From contig CADWAF010000696.1 in NCBI GenBank assembly GCA_902984215.1, forward strand, positions 1 to 12,571: a stretch of DNA of 12,571 nucleotides, in the 5' to 3' direction. Under the pieces are notes generated by a model. It made no database searches and had not been told where the DNA came from. It worked only from the letters and a program-made list of their open reading frames with translations. Positions 1-7,739 of the stretch are shown piece after piece; the stretch's first letter is position 1; each line of letters begins with the position of its first letter. Source of the DNA: Willaertia magna. Taxonomy: Eukaryota; Heterolobosea; Eutetramitea; Acrasida; Naegleriidae. The position numbers and the translations under genes are program-made.

Positions 1-9
1 AATTTATTA

Positions 10-2823
10 TTATTTTTGTAAACTAACAAATCTTTCACTTTCATTTTCCCTTAAAAAATAATAAAAATTTAAAACATCACTAACATGTTTCTTTAAATGT
101 AAATATCTATATTTAATAATTGGATATTTTTCACATAAATTATTTAAATTTAAATAATCATTATATAAATATGTTGCTAATTCACTTGTATATTCAATTA
201 ATAATTTTAAATCTTTTTGTAAAATTAATTTTAATAAAGTATCATAATGTATTTTTATTGTAATCTCTAAAATATAAATTAAAAATAAATCACCATGTTG
301 AAAATATTCTGGATCACTTAATTTAGTAATTTTATCTGCAGATTCTTTTGCTAATGTTAAATAGTCAATTGTATTATTATTTTCATTTTCTTCTACGTTA
401 TCACGTGATCGTGATTCGTTATTTAAAGTATTAGTATCACGTGATTTTTGTTGTTTTTTATATTCTAAATAATAACAACGACATTTTATAGATTCCAGCG
501 TTAAAATAAATCCAATAAATTTACTCATCATTTCACTATTTCCTTTTTTAGATCTTTCTTTATTTGGTGATGATACTCCAATATTATTATTTTGTAAATT
601 ATTATTTTCTCTATTTGGTAATTCTTGTTGTGACATTTCTGACCTATTTGGCGAAGATGCAGAGACTCCTACATTTTCCATATTTGGTTTTTGTAAATTA
701 TTTTGTAAATTTTGTTGTAAAGATAATTGTGACATTATTTTAAAAATAAAATTCTCAAAAAATGATAACTTTTTTAACACTATAAAAATTCCTTCATCTA
801 AATTTAATAAATAATTTTTTTCGTCTTTAAAAAAATCTAAATTTAAATTATTTATATAAATAGTTTCAATAAATTTAGATTTTATAAAAACATTAAAAGT
901 TTCAATTAATTGTGTTAAAACAAAATTTAAATATTCAAAATTATCTGTAATGTCTATTTTTAGTAATTCAATATTATTTTCTAGATTTGTGTTATTATTG
1001 TAATAAATTTCATTTAAATTTTGTAAACAATTTAAATTATCATCTGAATTACAAATGTTATCAATAAAATTGTCAATAGTGTCACTAAAATAGAATAATT
1101 TACTAATTGAGTAACCTTCTAATAAATAACTATATTTAGTAAAATCTAAATTATTTTTTAAATTTTCTAAAATAAATCCTAAATAGGAATGATAATATTT
1201 TGATAATAAAATACATTTTTTATCACAAATTAATTTTTCTTTTATAATATTCTTGTCATTTCCATATTTAAAATTATTACTATCTTTGGAAATGTCACTT
1301 TTTTGTAAAGTATTGTCAACTGGAACATTACAAATGTTTTCACCAACATTTAAGTGCACTTCCGATAACTCCGTTAAATCATTACAAGAACTTCCTAATA
1401 AATAATAACTAAATAAAGTAATATTAACTAAATTAGTATAATCCGTTAAATTATCAAAAGTTTTTGTAAAATAATTTCTTGCATGTTTATAACATTTTTT
1501 AGCTAATTTATAATGACCCGTTCTTAAAAAGGAAATTGCCAAAACAATATTAATTAAAGAAATTTGTGAATGACTTAAAGGTAAATATAATGGATTATTT
1601 TCTATTCTATCATTTTGATTATTGTTGACATTGACAATATTGTCAATTGGATTAATTGGATTGACAATATTTGTTGTGACATTCTTGTCAATATTGTCAC
1701 TACTATTATTTTGTAAATTATTATTTTGTAAAGTATGTTGTTGTGTATTATTATTTTGTAAATTATTATTTTGTGTATTTTGTGTAATATTTTGTAAAGT
1801 ATGTTGTTGTAAAGTATTGTCAACATCAAAATTCTCTAATGATCTAGTCATTAAATATTTTAACCAAAATAAAATAAATTTTCTTTCCGTATATGGTAAC
1901 ATTGGAAACATTATTTTTATACAAACATTTAAAGATAAATTATTAAAATAATCTTTTGTTAATTGTAATTGTTGTAAATTATTTAAAAATATACTTTCAT
2001 ATGAAATTTCATTTTTTTTAAATTTTTTTTTATCTTGTTGTAAACTATTCTGTTGTAAACTATTTTGTAAATTATTCTGTAAATTATTCTGTAAATTATT
2101 CTGTTGTAAATTATTTTGTTGTGTATGTTGTTGTGTATGTTGTTGTAAATTTTGTGTATGTTGTTGTAAAGTATTATTTTGTAAACTATTTCCTAAAACG
2201 ACAGTCGAACTAGTAGAAGAAGTCAAAATATTTTTCCTTTTTAATCCACCGCCACTTCCATTTTTATTATTATTTCCATTTTTAACATTATTCATTGTAG
2301 TCGTCTTCGTTGTAAAATTATTATTATCCATAATTGGATTAACAGAAATAAATACAATTTCCTTCTTTCTATTTTTAGGTCCTCTCTTTTTATTTGGTAA
2401 ATAAATACATTCTCTATTTCCTTTTTTACAATTAGTACAACCATTTAATAATTTATCACATTTACGATGATTTATTTTACAATAAGTACATGAATTAGAT
2501 GCATATAATATTGTTGTTGAATTATTAATTATTGTTGTATTATTGTCATTAATTATTTTTGTAATCATGTCATTATTTTCGTCATCATTATTTGAATGAA
2601 CATTTGAATGGTCTGTTGTTGTTATTATGGTTGTTGTATTATTGTAATTTAGTGTTGTTGTATTGTTAATTGTTGCATCATTAGTTGTATTAAAAGTTGT
2701 ATTTTCGGAAGAGAAAGGAGAAGGGATTGTATTCATAGGTATAGCGTTATTATTTATATTACTATAATTATTATTTATATTAGTATTTATAGTAGTGATA
2801 CTATTATTGGTATTACTATTCAT
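10..2823 (-). CDS. Zn(II)2Cys6 binuclear-cluster transcription factor
   Basis: Predicted nuclear DNA-binding regulator of 937 residues. The N-terminal ~105 residues are Asn/Thr-rich. They are followed by a zinc cluster with Cys at 112, 115, 122, 129, 132 and 139, spacing C-x2-C-x6-C-x6-C-x2-C-x6-C, which fits the family pattern. A basic linker follows (KKRGPKNRKK, about 145-154), as is typical of these proteins. Gln/Asn/Leu repeats (LQQ, LQN, TLQQHT) lie at roughly 215-270 and 335-385. A helical stretch at about 415-490, with an LAISFLRTGHYKLAKKCYKHAR pattern in part and then LFSYYLLG, resembles the middle homology region of fungal Zn2Cys6 factors. The start is the first ATG, with an in-frame TAA at the end. 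It is divergent from the RLIG1-like gene across 1.17 kb, and CGG-containing palindromes stand about 140 bp upstream. The zinc cluster makes the class secure; target genes and ligand cannot be told. Confidence 0.9.
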   Translation of the reverse strand: MNSNTNNSITTINTNINNNYSNINNNAIPMNTIPSPFSSENTTFNTTNDATINNTTTLNYNNTTTIITTTDHSNVHSNNDDENNDMITKIINDNNTTIINNSTTILYASNSCTYCKINHRKCDKLLNGCTNCKKGNRECIYLPNKKRGPKNRKKEIVFISVNPIMDNNNFTTKTTTMNNVKNGNNNKNGSGGGLKRKNILTSSTSSTVVLGNSLQNNTLQQHTQNLQQHTQQHTQQNNLQQNNLQNNLQNNLQNSLQQNSLQQDKKKFKKNEISYESIFLNNLQQLQLTKDYFNNLSLNVCIKIMFPMLPYTERKFILFWLKYLMTRSLENFDVDNTLQQHTLQNITQNTQNNNLQNNNTQQHTLQNNNLQNNSSDNIDKNVTTNIVNPINPIDNIVNVNNNQNDRIENNPLYLPLSHSQISLINIVLAISFLRTGHYKLAKKCYKHARNYFTKTFDNLTDYTNLVNITLFSYYLLGSSCNDLTELSEVHLNVGENICNVPVDNTLQKSDISKDSNNFKYGNDKNIIKEKLICDKKCILLSKYYHSYLGFILENLKNNLDFTKYSYLLEGYSISKLFYFSDTIDNFIDNICNSDDNLNCLQNLNEIYYNNNTNLENNIELLKIDITDNFEYLNFVLTQLIETFNVFIKSKFIETIYINNLNLDFFKDEKNYLLNLDEGIFIVLKKLSFFENFIFKIMSQLSLQQNLQNNLQKPNMENVGVSASSPNRSEMSQQELPNRENNNLQNNNIGVSSPNKERSKKGNSEMMSKFIGFILTLESIKCRCYYLEYKKQQKSRDTNTLNNESRSRDNVEENENNNTIDYLTLAKESADKITKLSDPEYFQHGDLFLIYILEITIKIHYDTLLKLILQKDLKLLIEYTSELATYLYNDYLNLNNLCEKYPIIKYRYLHLKKHVSDVLNFYYFLRENESERFVSLQK
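1704..1822 (-). repeat. TTACAA-type low-complexity repeat inside the Zn2Cys6 gene (second block)
   Basis: On the plus strand this stretch is a run of TTTTGTAAATTATT and TGTTGTAAAGTA variants. Read on the minus strand it encodes repeats of TLQQHT, LQNNN and TQNN. It sits between the first Gln-rich block and the conserved helical region, so it is probably a disordered linker. The units are imperfect and vary in length in multiples of three. Confidence 0.7.
2036..2190 (-). repeat. TTACAA-type low-complexity repeat inside the Zn2Cys6 gene (first block)
   Basis: Tandem units of CTGTAAATTATT (three nearly perfect copies in 2070-2105) and TTGTTGTGTATG give LQNNLQNN and LQQHTQQHTQQ in the protein. 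The 12-bp period preserves the reading frame. The same hexamer core, TTGTAA on the plus strand, recurs in the second block and in the transporter pseudogene. Confidence 0.75.
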
Positions 2824-2959
2824 TATTTACTTTTGGTATTAGTGCGCAATTTTAAATAGTTTATTAAACAATGTTTTTCCGTTGAATGGGAATGATTTTT
2901 GGAGTGAATGAAAAGAATTCTTGCAATTTTTTGTTTTTTTTTTCTTATCAACTTTCTAT

Positions 2960-2974
2960 ACCGAACAGTTCGGT
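2960..2974. promoter_or_regulatory. CCG-N7-CGG palindrome upstream of the Zn2Cys6 gene (candidate binding site)
   Basis: ACCGAACAGTTCGGT is a perfect 7-1-7 inverted repeat whose outer triplets are CCG and CGG, an everted CGG pair with a 7-bp spacer. Zn2Cys6 dimers are known to bind paired CGG triplets in inverted, everted or direct orientation. It ends 137 bp before the ATG of the Zn2Cys6 gene. The palindrome is seen directly; its use as a site for that factor is inference. Confidence 0.4.
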
Positions 2975-2989
2975 TGGACGTAAAAAAAG

Positions 2990-3059
2990 TACCGTATTGT
3001 TTGTTTGTGTTGTTGGTGTTGTTGGTGAATTTGTTAAACTATCTTATAGAGATACGGTA
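2990..3059. promoter_or_regulatory. Second inverted pair, TACCGTAT ... ATACGGTA
   Basis: TACCGTAT at 2990-2997 and ATACGGTA at 3052-3059 are exact 8-bp reverse complements separated by 54 bp. Each again contains a CCG or CGG triplet. With the palindrome at 2960-2974 this makes four CGG half-sites within about 100 bp of a very AT-rich intergenic region. They could be regulator half-sites for either divergent gene. Confidence 0.3.
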
Positions 3060-3932
3060 TGGTTGTTATTTATTGTTAAATGCACTTAAATGTATGCATG
3101 CATGCAATATAAATGCAGCAGTGGAATTATTAATAATAGGAAAGAACGAATGAAAGTTCTAGAATTGTTATTCTTAATGTACTAACAGACTGTGTTTCTA
3201 CTTGTTTAACAGTAATGTTATTATTATTATTATTGCTGTCTGTGTTTTAAATAGCTAAAAACAAAAAATAGCGAAAGACTTGATGTGACTGTTTTTTTTT
3301 TGAATTCTCCAATAAAAAAAAATTCTTCATTTTGATGTGATGGTCCTTTTGAAAAGAAAAGTTATCGAAAATATGAATTTTAAATGGATTCAATAAGGTT
3401 ATGGCGTGGAAGGGTATTAACCGGTGTATTGAGGTATTGACTTTTTAATTCAACCTGTCCATTATTTGTCACTGTTTTAGGTGTTATCTTCTAATTCATG
3501 TTCTATTTTATAAGAGGATTATTGGGAAGAGAGGAGAATAAATCCTTTTACTTCCTTTTTGTTTATGTTTACTAACGATTACTTTATTATAATCAAAGCT
3601 AGCAAAATTGTAGTTCAGTAATTATTGAAAATCAATAGCGTGTAATTAATTTGTTTTCTTTTGTAGTATTTTAAAAAACAGCAATACTAGTTCTCAATTT
3701 TGTTCATTTGTTTTTGTTGGTGTGGAGGGTTACTGTTGCTAATTTATTTAACAAAAACAGTGTTCTCTAGATAAATACAATTGGAAGAGTACAAAGTGAA
3801 AGTTGTTAACAAATTAATCTCAACAAAGATAAAATTATGTGAAATTGTAATGTTCATTAAATAATTGCTGTGCATTCCTTTCCAAAAAGCGAGTCGGTTG
3901 TTGAGTGCAAAGATGAAGTTCTTTTCAATTCC

Positions 3933-3997
3933 AAAAAAAATATTTAAAAAAAATATTTAAAAAAAAAAAGTCAAAAATTTATTTCAAAAAAAAAAAA
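3933..3997 (+). promoter_or_regulatory. A-rich leader before the RNA ligase ATG
   Basis: The last ~65 bases before the ATG are nearly pure A with TATTT interruptions. They include two copies of an A-run plus TATTTA unit and end in 12 consecutive A residues directly before ATG. Similar A-runs precede most other starts in the window (8613, 9719, 11922, 12225), so it is probably the normal 5' leader and start context of this genome. It supports the chosen start. Confidence 0.5.
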
Positions 3998-5419
3998 ATG
4001 TTTGAACAACAACAACAATCCACTTCCACAAACAATAATAATAATAACAATACAATAATAATGAAAGAAGAAGAAGAAAATAAAGAAACTATTCAAATAG
4101 AATCAACAAATTTACATTTACCAGTTCAAGGTAAAATTTCTTGTTTATTTGAAATTTCATTTAATGAAGAAGAAAAGAAAGTTTTGGCTACCAATCAATT
4201 AAATTTAAAAATTTTAAAATTATTTAAAAATTCTTCCGATAATAACAATTCCTATAATTACAATACTTCCGAACATTCCGAAAAGATCAAAAAAAATATA
4301 AAAATTAATCCAACCATTAAAATTGATGGAACTTGTTGTTTAATTAGAAATGGTAAATTATTTAAAAGATTTGATAGAAAATTAAATCAAAAAGGAATTT
4401 CTAAAAATAAATTATATCAAAAACAATTACAACAATCTTTACAATCATCTTCTGACAATACAAATATAGAAATGAATAAAAATGAAATTTTAAAATTTGA
4501 CATTTTAACGGATTTTAAAGAAGGACCAAATGGTTGGTTTCCATGTGATAGTTTACAATATTTATTTAATAATAATATTAATAAGGAAAATAATACAAAT
4601 AAGGAAAGTAGTGAAGAAGAGAATGAAAAGAATAAATCAACAATAATTAATTCACAACATTTAGTTGGATGGATTCCTTTAAATGAAAAGGAAAGTTCCG
4701 ATCGTTGGCATTTATCAGTTTTAGCTACAAAAAAGAATACAAATTTAGAAAATAATTCAAATATAGAAAATAAAGAATTATATGCATTAACATTAATACC
4801 AAAATCATTTAATAAATTAACAAATAAAATTAAATGTGAAATTAAAATGATTTCTTTAAAAAATTTAGAAAATCAAACAGTTGAATTAATTGGATCAAAA
4901 ATTAATGCAAATCCATATAAATTTCCAAAGAATGAAAAACAACATTTTTTAATACCACATGGTTCCATTTCTTTTTTAATGAATAATGATAATAGTAATA
5001 ATGATGATAAGGTTGATTGTAATGATAATTGTAATGATGAGAAGGAGGTTGATAATGATTGTAAAGAGAAGGATAATAAGCAGGTTGATAAAAATAATGA
5101 TGGTTATGGAGAGAATGGATTTTTAGTAAATATGAAAGAATTAACGTTGGATGGATTAAAAAAATGGTTTGAAGAAAATGAATTTGGAAAGAATGAAGGA
5201 ATTGTTTTTCATATTTTAATTGATAATAAGGATGACAATAATAATAACACGATTGATAATAAGGAAGAAAAGAAGGATAAGAAAATAATGTTAGTAAAGA
5301 TTCATAGACATCATTTAAATTTGAAATGGCCAATAGATGATCCAATGTTTAAATTTGATGAATCGTGGATGGAAGAAGTTCAAAAGTTAAAGGAAAGTTA
5401 TGACTTTTTAGGGCAATAA
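3998..5419 (+). CDS. RLIG1: RLIG1-like ATP-dependent 5'-3' RNA ligase (C12orf29 family)
   Basis: Predicted RNA ligase joining 5'-phosphate and 3'-hydroxyl RNA ends through an enzyme-AMP intermediate, implicated in RNA repair in animals. The nucleotidyltransferase motif KIDGTCC puts the likely adenylated lysine at Lys108. A downstream FKRFDRK matches the ARLDRK-type segment of the human protein. Further family blocks follow in order: GWFPCDSLQ and VGWIP, then ENQTVELIGSKINANPY, then HFLIPHGSI, then EGIVFH (400-405, motif IV) and VKIHRHHLNLKWPI (433-446, motif V lysine Lys434). At 473 residues it is longer than the ~325-residue human protein. The excess is an N-terminal Gln/Asn tract and Asn/Asp/Lys-rich insertions at about 145-165, 190-220, 325-375 and 408-428. 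All key motifs are intact, so it is probably active. tRNA-Leu follows 60 bp after the stop. Confidence 0.9.
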   Translation: MFEQQQQSTSTNNNNNNNTIIMKEEEENKETIQIESTNLHLPVQGKISCLFEISFNEEEKKVLATNQLNLKILKLFKNSSDNNNSYNYNTSEHSEKIKKNIKINPTIKIDGTCCLIRNGKLFKRFDRKLNQKGISKNKLYQKQLQQSLQSSSDNTNIEMNKNEILKFDILTDFKEGPNGWFPCDSLQYLFNNNINKENNTNKESSEEENEKNKSTIINSQHLVGWIPLNEKESSDRWHLSVLATKKNTNLENNSNIENKELYALTLIPKSFNKLTNKIKCEIKMISLKNLENQTVELIGSKINANPYKFPKNEKQHFLIPHGSISFLMNNDNSNNDDKVDCNDNCNDEKEVDNDCKEKDNKQVDKNNDGYGENGFLVNMKELTLDGLKKWFEENEFGKNEGIVFHILIDNKDDNNNNTIDNKEEKKDKKIMLVKIHRHHLNLKWPIDDPMFKFDESWMEEVQKLKESYDFLGQ

Positions 5420-5479
5420 ACCGGTTTTAATTAGGGGAATAAGATCTAGACAAATTTAGTGGTTTTTTGTTGGACAGAA

Positions 5480-5559
5480 GATGCGATGGTCGAGTGGTCT
5501 AAGACGTTAGATTAAGGCTCTAATCCGCAAGGGCGTGGGTTCAAATCCCACTCGCATCA
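5480..5559 (+). tRNA. tRNA-Leu(AAG)
   Basis: The 80-nt gene folds as a cloverleaf. The 7-bp acceptor stem GATGCGA pairs with TCGCATC. The D arm contains GTCGAGTGGTCTAAGAC. Anticodon stem TTAGA pairs with TCTAA around loop TTAAGGC, giving anticodon AAG at 5514-5516. An 11-nt variable region follows, then T stem GTGGG/CCCAC around TTCAAAT, with discriminator A. AAG (inosine at position 34) reads CUU, CUC and CUA leucine codons. No intron is present and CCA is not encoded, as expected for a nuclear gene. Confidence 0.95.
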
Positions 5560-5561
5560 AG

Positions 5562-5566
5562 TTTTT
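5562..5566 (+). terminator. RNA polymerase III T-run terminator after tRNA-Leu
   Basis: Five T residues start three bases after the mature 3' end of tRNA-Leu, the standard Pol III stop. Confidence 0.7.
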
Positions 5567-5966
5567 GCCATCGCAGTTTTTACGACGCAATAAACGAAAA
5601 ATAGATGTTCTGCAAGTTCTCAAACAACATTACTATCTGCCTTTTAAGGTGACCTCGTAAAAATAAAGTAATAAAATTTAAATTATTGCCTCTTAGACAA
5701 AATCTTTAGAATTACAAACAATAAGTTTCGAAAGTGTTTAAATTAAAAAGTCAGTTACTCAATGAAAACTACTATTTATTTATCTCATTTATCTTAAATA
5801 GACAATTACACCTCAAAACTGTCATACCCAACGAAAAACAGAATGCCTAACTGCTAACTGTCAATTAGGTCATTCTCTATTATTTAAGGAAAATTAGTTT
5901 TATTGAGGACAATCACAAATCAAAAAAAACATTTAAACTATTACTAACAACATAATAAACAACAAG
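5567..5966. other. Intergenic region with a 10-bp hairpin
   Basis: There is no coding potential on either strand between tRNA-Leu and the small ORF. Its clearest structure is a hairpin at 5841-5875: GAATGCCTAA pairs with TTAGGTCATTC, 10 bp with one bulged T, around a 14-nt loop. The loop region also completes a tandem CTAACTG pair (5847-5860). A TACTAAC sequence at 5942-5948 resembles a splicing branch point, followed by AG directly before the ATG at 5967. I found no convincing matching 5' splice site. Confidence 0.4.
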
Positions 5967-6158
5967 ATGTTAGTCAAACAACAAAAGTCCTCAAATGCAT
6001 CAATTGTTATTTTTAACAATTACAAGAAGAAAATTAAAAAGTGGGGATGTATTAAAGAAAGACAATCCCTTGAAAAGAGATTGAGAGAATTTATTGAAAA
6101 TAATACTCCACATCAACAAATACAAGTCGCACCAATACAAGCAGAACAACAAAAGTAA
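5967..6158 (+). CDS. Small basic protein, unidentified (63 residues)
   Basis: I do not recognise this ORF, but it looks more like a gene than its neighbours in other frames. It begins with ATG after an A-rich leader and its codons are mixed and gene-like (AAG, AGA, GAA, TCC, CTT, GTC). The product has a basic amphipathic-looking centre (KKKIKKWG, then ERQSLEKRLREFIE, about 20-47) and a short Gln-rich tail. Its codon choice is broader than in the long Asn-rich genes. A TACTAAC followed by AG just upstream leaves open that this is the last exon of a spliced gene, with the true N-terminus further left. The frame closes at a TAA about 27 bases before the ATG, so without splicing the ATG at 5967 is the only plausible start. 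Confidence 0.45.
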   Translation: MLVKQQKSSNASIVIFNNYKKKIKKWGCIKERQSLEKRLREFIENNTPHQQIQVAPIQAEQQK

Positions 6159-6377
6159 ACCATTATATTATAATATATATATTTTGAAAAAAATTGAGAA
6201 AAATTTTTGACACACGCACGCCCCAATTTTGTCTATACAATCTTTGAAACAAAATTTTTGTTTTAAGAAAATTAACTACTACTATCCTTTCTTTAAAACA
6301 AGTACATTTAAAACCTTTTCTTGATGTATTTTTAATAACTAATAAATGTAAAATTAATAAAGTCTATTATTTATTCA

Positions 6378-7739
6378 TTAAACTTTTCTTCTTCTCGTTT
6401 CAACAATTATCTCAACAACATTATTGTTAACAATAATATTATTTCCATCCTTATTAACAACAATACCATTCTTATTATTATCATTTTCATTTTTATTATC
6501 ATTTTCTTTTAAATAATATTTTGGATTTGTTTCATCTAATAATATAAAACTAAAAATTAAAATGAAAATTGCAATTCCACTAAAAATAAACCAAGGTATT
6601 GCATTATTTATTAATTTTATAATTGGTAAAAAAAATAAAGATAAAATTATATTTGTAATCCAACATTTCTTAATATGGAAGGTAAAAATAATGTAATTGA
6701 TTGTATTCCTGTACTTTCTACACCAATTGCAAATAGACAAGAAAGAAAGAGTGATTTTAAATAATGTTTTGTAAAGATTTTTGTAAAGAATGTTGTAAAG
6801 AATGTTGTAAAGATTGTTGTAAAGTTCTTTTTGGTTATTTCAGTTGTGGCATGTTCTTTTGGTGGTAATTTTTCTGGATTTGGTAAAGTGGAATTATTGT
6901 TAATAATATTTTGTTGTAAAGTATGATTTTCTTCTTGTTGTAAACTATTTGTGTCATTTTTAATTTCCAAATTTGGTATTATTGGTGTGACATTCAATAT
7001 TTCTAAATTTATTGTATTTGTGGAAGGACTAATTGTTGTAATTGTTGTCACATTCTTTTCTTTTGTATTAATTGTGTCAACTGTGTTAATTGTATTATTT
7101 GTGACAATGGTAGTGTCAATTGTATTTTTTTGTAAATTACAATTATTTTTACAATTATTTTTTGTAAAATTGTCATTTAATAAATCTTGATTACTTTGTG
7201 GCTATTTCACTTGAAAATTCTAAAATGAATCTAAAAATTAAAAATTGGTAATATTCAAAAGATACAAATGAACTACCTAAAGAACCAATAATACAAAAAA
7301 GGGAAATGAATAAAGTTAAAATTTTCTTTCCTAGAAATGAGCTAGTGAACATTGCGAAAATACTACCGAAGAGACCACCTATAAAAATAATTGTTCCGTA
7401 AAGACTAAAATATAAATAATTTACAAAATTATTATTTTCATTATTATTATTTGAAGAATCTGTTGTAACGGCTGTTGTTGTATTATTGTAATTATTATAA
7501 AATTGTAAAGTAGTTGTTTCCAAATTTGTTTCTTGTGGTTGACTATTATTTGTAAAAAATTTCATTGTAACGGATTGTAAAATTCCACCAATACTTGCCA
7601 TTGAATAACCATAAATACAACCACTTACTATATTTGTAATAAATAATAAACTTAATAAAAATTTACTTTTCTTTTTTATCCATTCTTGATAGTTTTGTAT
7701 TAATTTTAATTGATAAAATTTTTTAATTGGATTTTTCAT
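6378..7739 (-). pseudogene. Degenerate sugar-porter-type MFS transporter
   Basis: The remnants follow the order of a 12-helix MFS sugar transporter but are not in one frame. From the ATG at 7739, the first piece covers TM1 (27-47, with GYSMASIGG), an Asn/Thr-rich loop, TM2 with GGLFGSIF and a GKK loop, TM3 and the start of TM4 (IFRFIL). It then jumps to SEIATK and stops at 7191. A +1 frame change near 7191-7204 enters a long polar loop. Next comes a typical TM7 (GIQSITLFLPSILRNVGL), which stops at 6647. A return to the first frame near 6650-6680 gives a TM11/TM12-like end (LSLFFLPII ... PWFIFSGIAI ... LLDETNP). TM5-6 and TM8-10 are absent, and each gap coincides with a frame change, so deletion is the simplest reading. 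A start-stop ATGTAA lies just upstream at 7752-7747. Upstream extension to 7769 would need a TTG start. Confidence 0.75.
6764..6823 (-). repeat. Five tandem 12-bp units in the transporter remnant
   Basis: On the minus strand five consecutive 12-mers of the form TTTACAACATTC (variants TTTACAACAATC, TTTACAAAAATC and TTTACAAAACAT) lie just before the TM7-coding segment. In the frame that gives TM7 they read FTTF and FTKIF. In the next frame they would read LQQS and LQHS, as in the Zn2Cys6 gene. The repeat therefore seems to act at the DNA level rather than being kept for its protein product. Confidence 0.75.

Larger units (their letters stand above)
2824..3997. other. Divergent intergenic region
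   Basis: This 1.17 kb stretch separates the minus-strand Zn2Cys6 gene from the plus-strand RNA ligase gene and should hold both promoters. Short ORFs inside it (for example 2886-3089 and 2908-3153) overlap in different frames, are rich in Phe, Val and Leu, and match nothing, so I do not call them. Visible structure includes a cluster of CCG/CGG palindromes (2960-3059), a 12-bp TGCATG palindrome at 3095-3106, a TTA run near 3218-3234, two copies of TTGATGTGA (3280-3288 and 3332-3340) and an A-rich leader before 3998. I see no convincing RNA gene. Confidence 0.6.

Noticed and set aside
1602..1951. Open frames on both strands within the Zn2Cys6 gene
   Set aside because: They are read from TTGTAA-type repeats in shifted frames and give simple ILYK or LLFC strings.
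2036..2190. Repeat block as a possible CRISPR array
   Set aside because: Units are 12-bp coding minisatellite-like repeats without unique spacers, inside a eukaryotic gene.
2886..3153. Overlapping short plus-strand ORFs with Phe/Val/Leu-rich products in the divergent promoter region
   Set aside because: They overlap each other in different frames, have no gene-like codon pattern, contain the CGG palindromes and match nothing I know.
3200..3930. Search for snoRNA or other small RNA genes in the long divergent intergenic region
   Set aside because: Isolated box-like words (such as AGATGAA near 3911) lack paired C/D or H/ACA elements and terminal stems.
4902..5345. 147-codon minus-strand ORF rich in His, Tyr, Ser and Leu
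   Set aside because: It is antisense to the conserved motifs IV-V of the RNA ligase; its composition mirrors the Asn/Asp/Lys codons of the sense gene.
6951..7190. Plus-strand 79-codon ORF with a hydrophobic product
   Set aside because: It is antisense to the Asn/Thr/Ile-rich loop of the transporter remnant, which automatically yields Val/Leu/Phe-rich translations.
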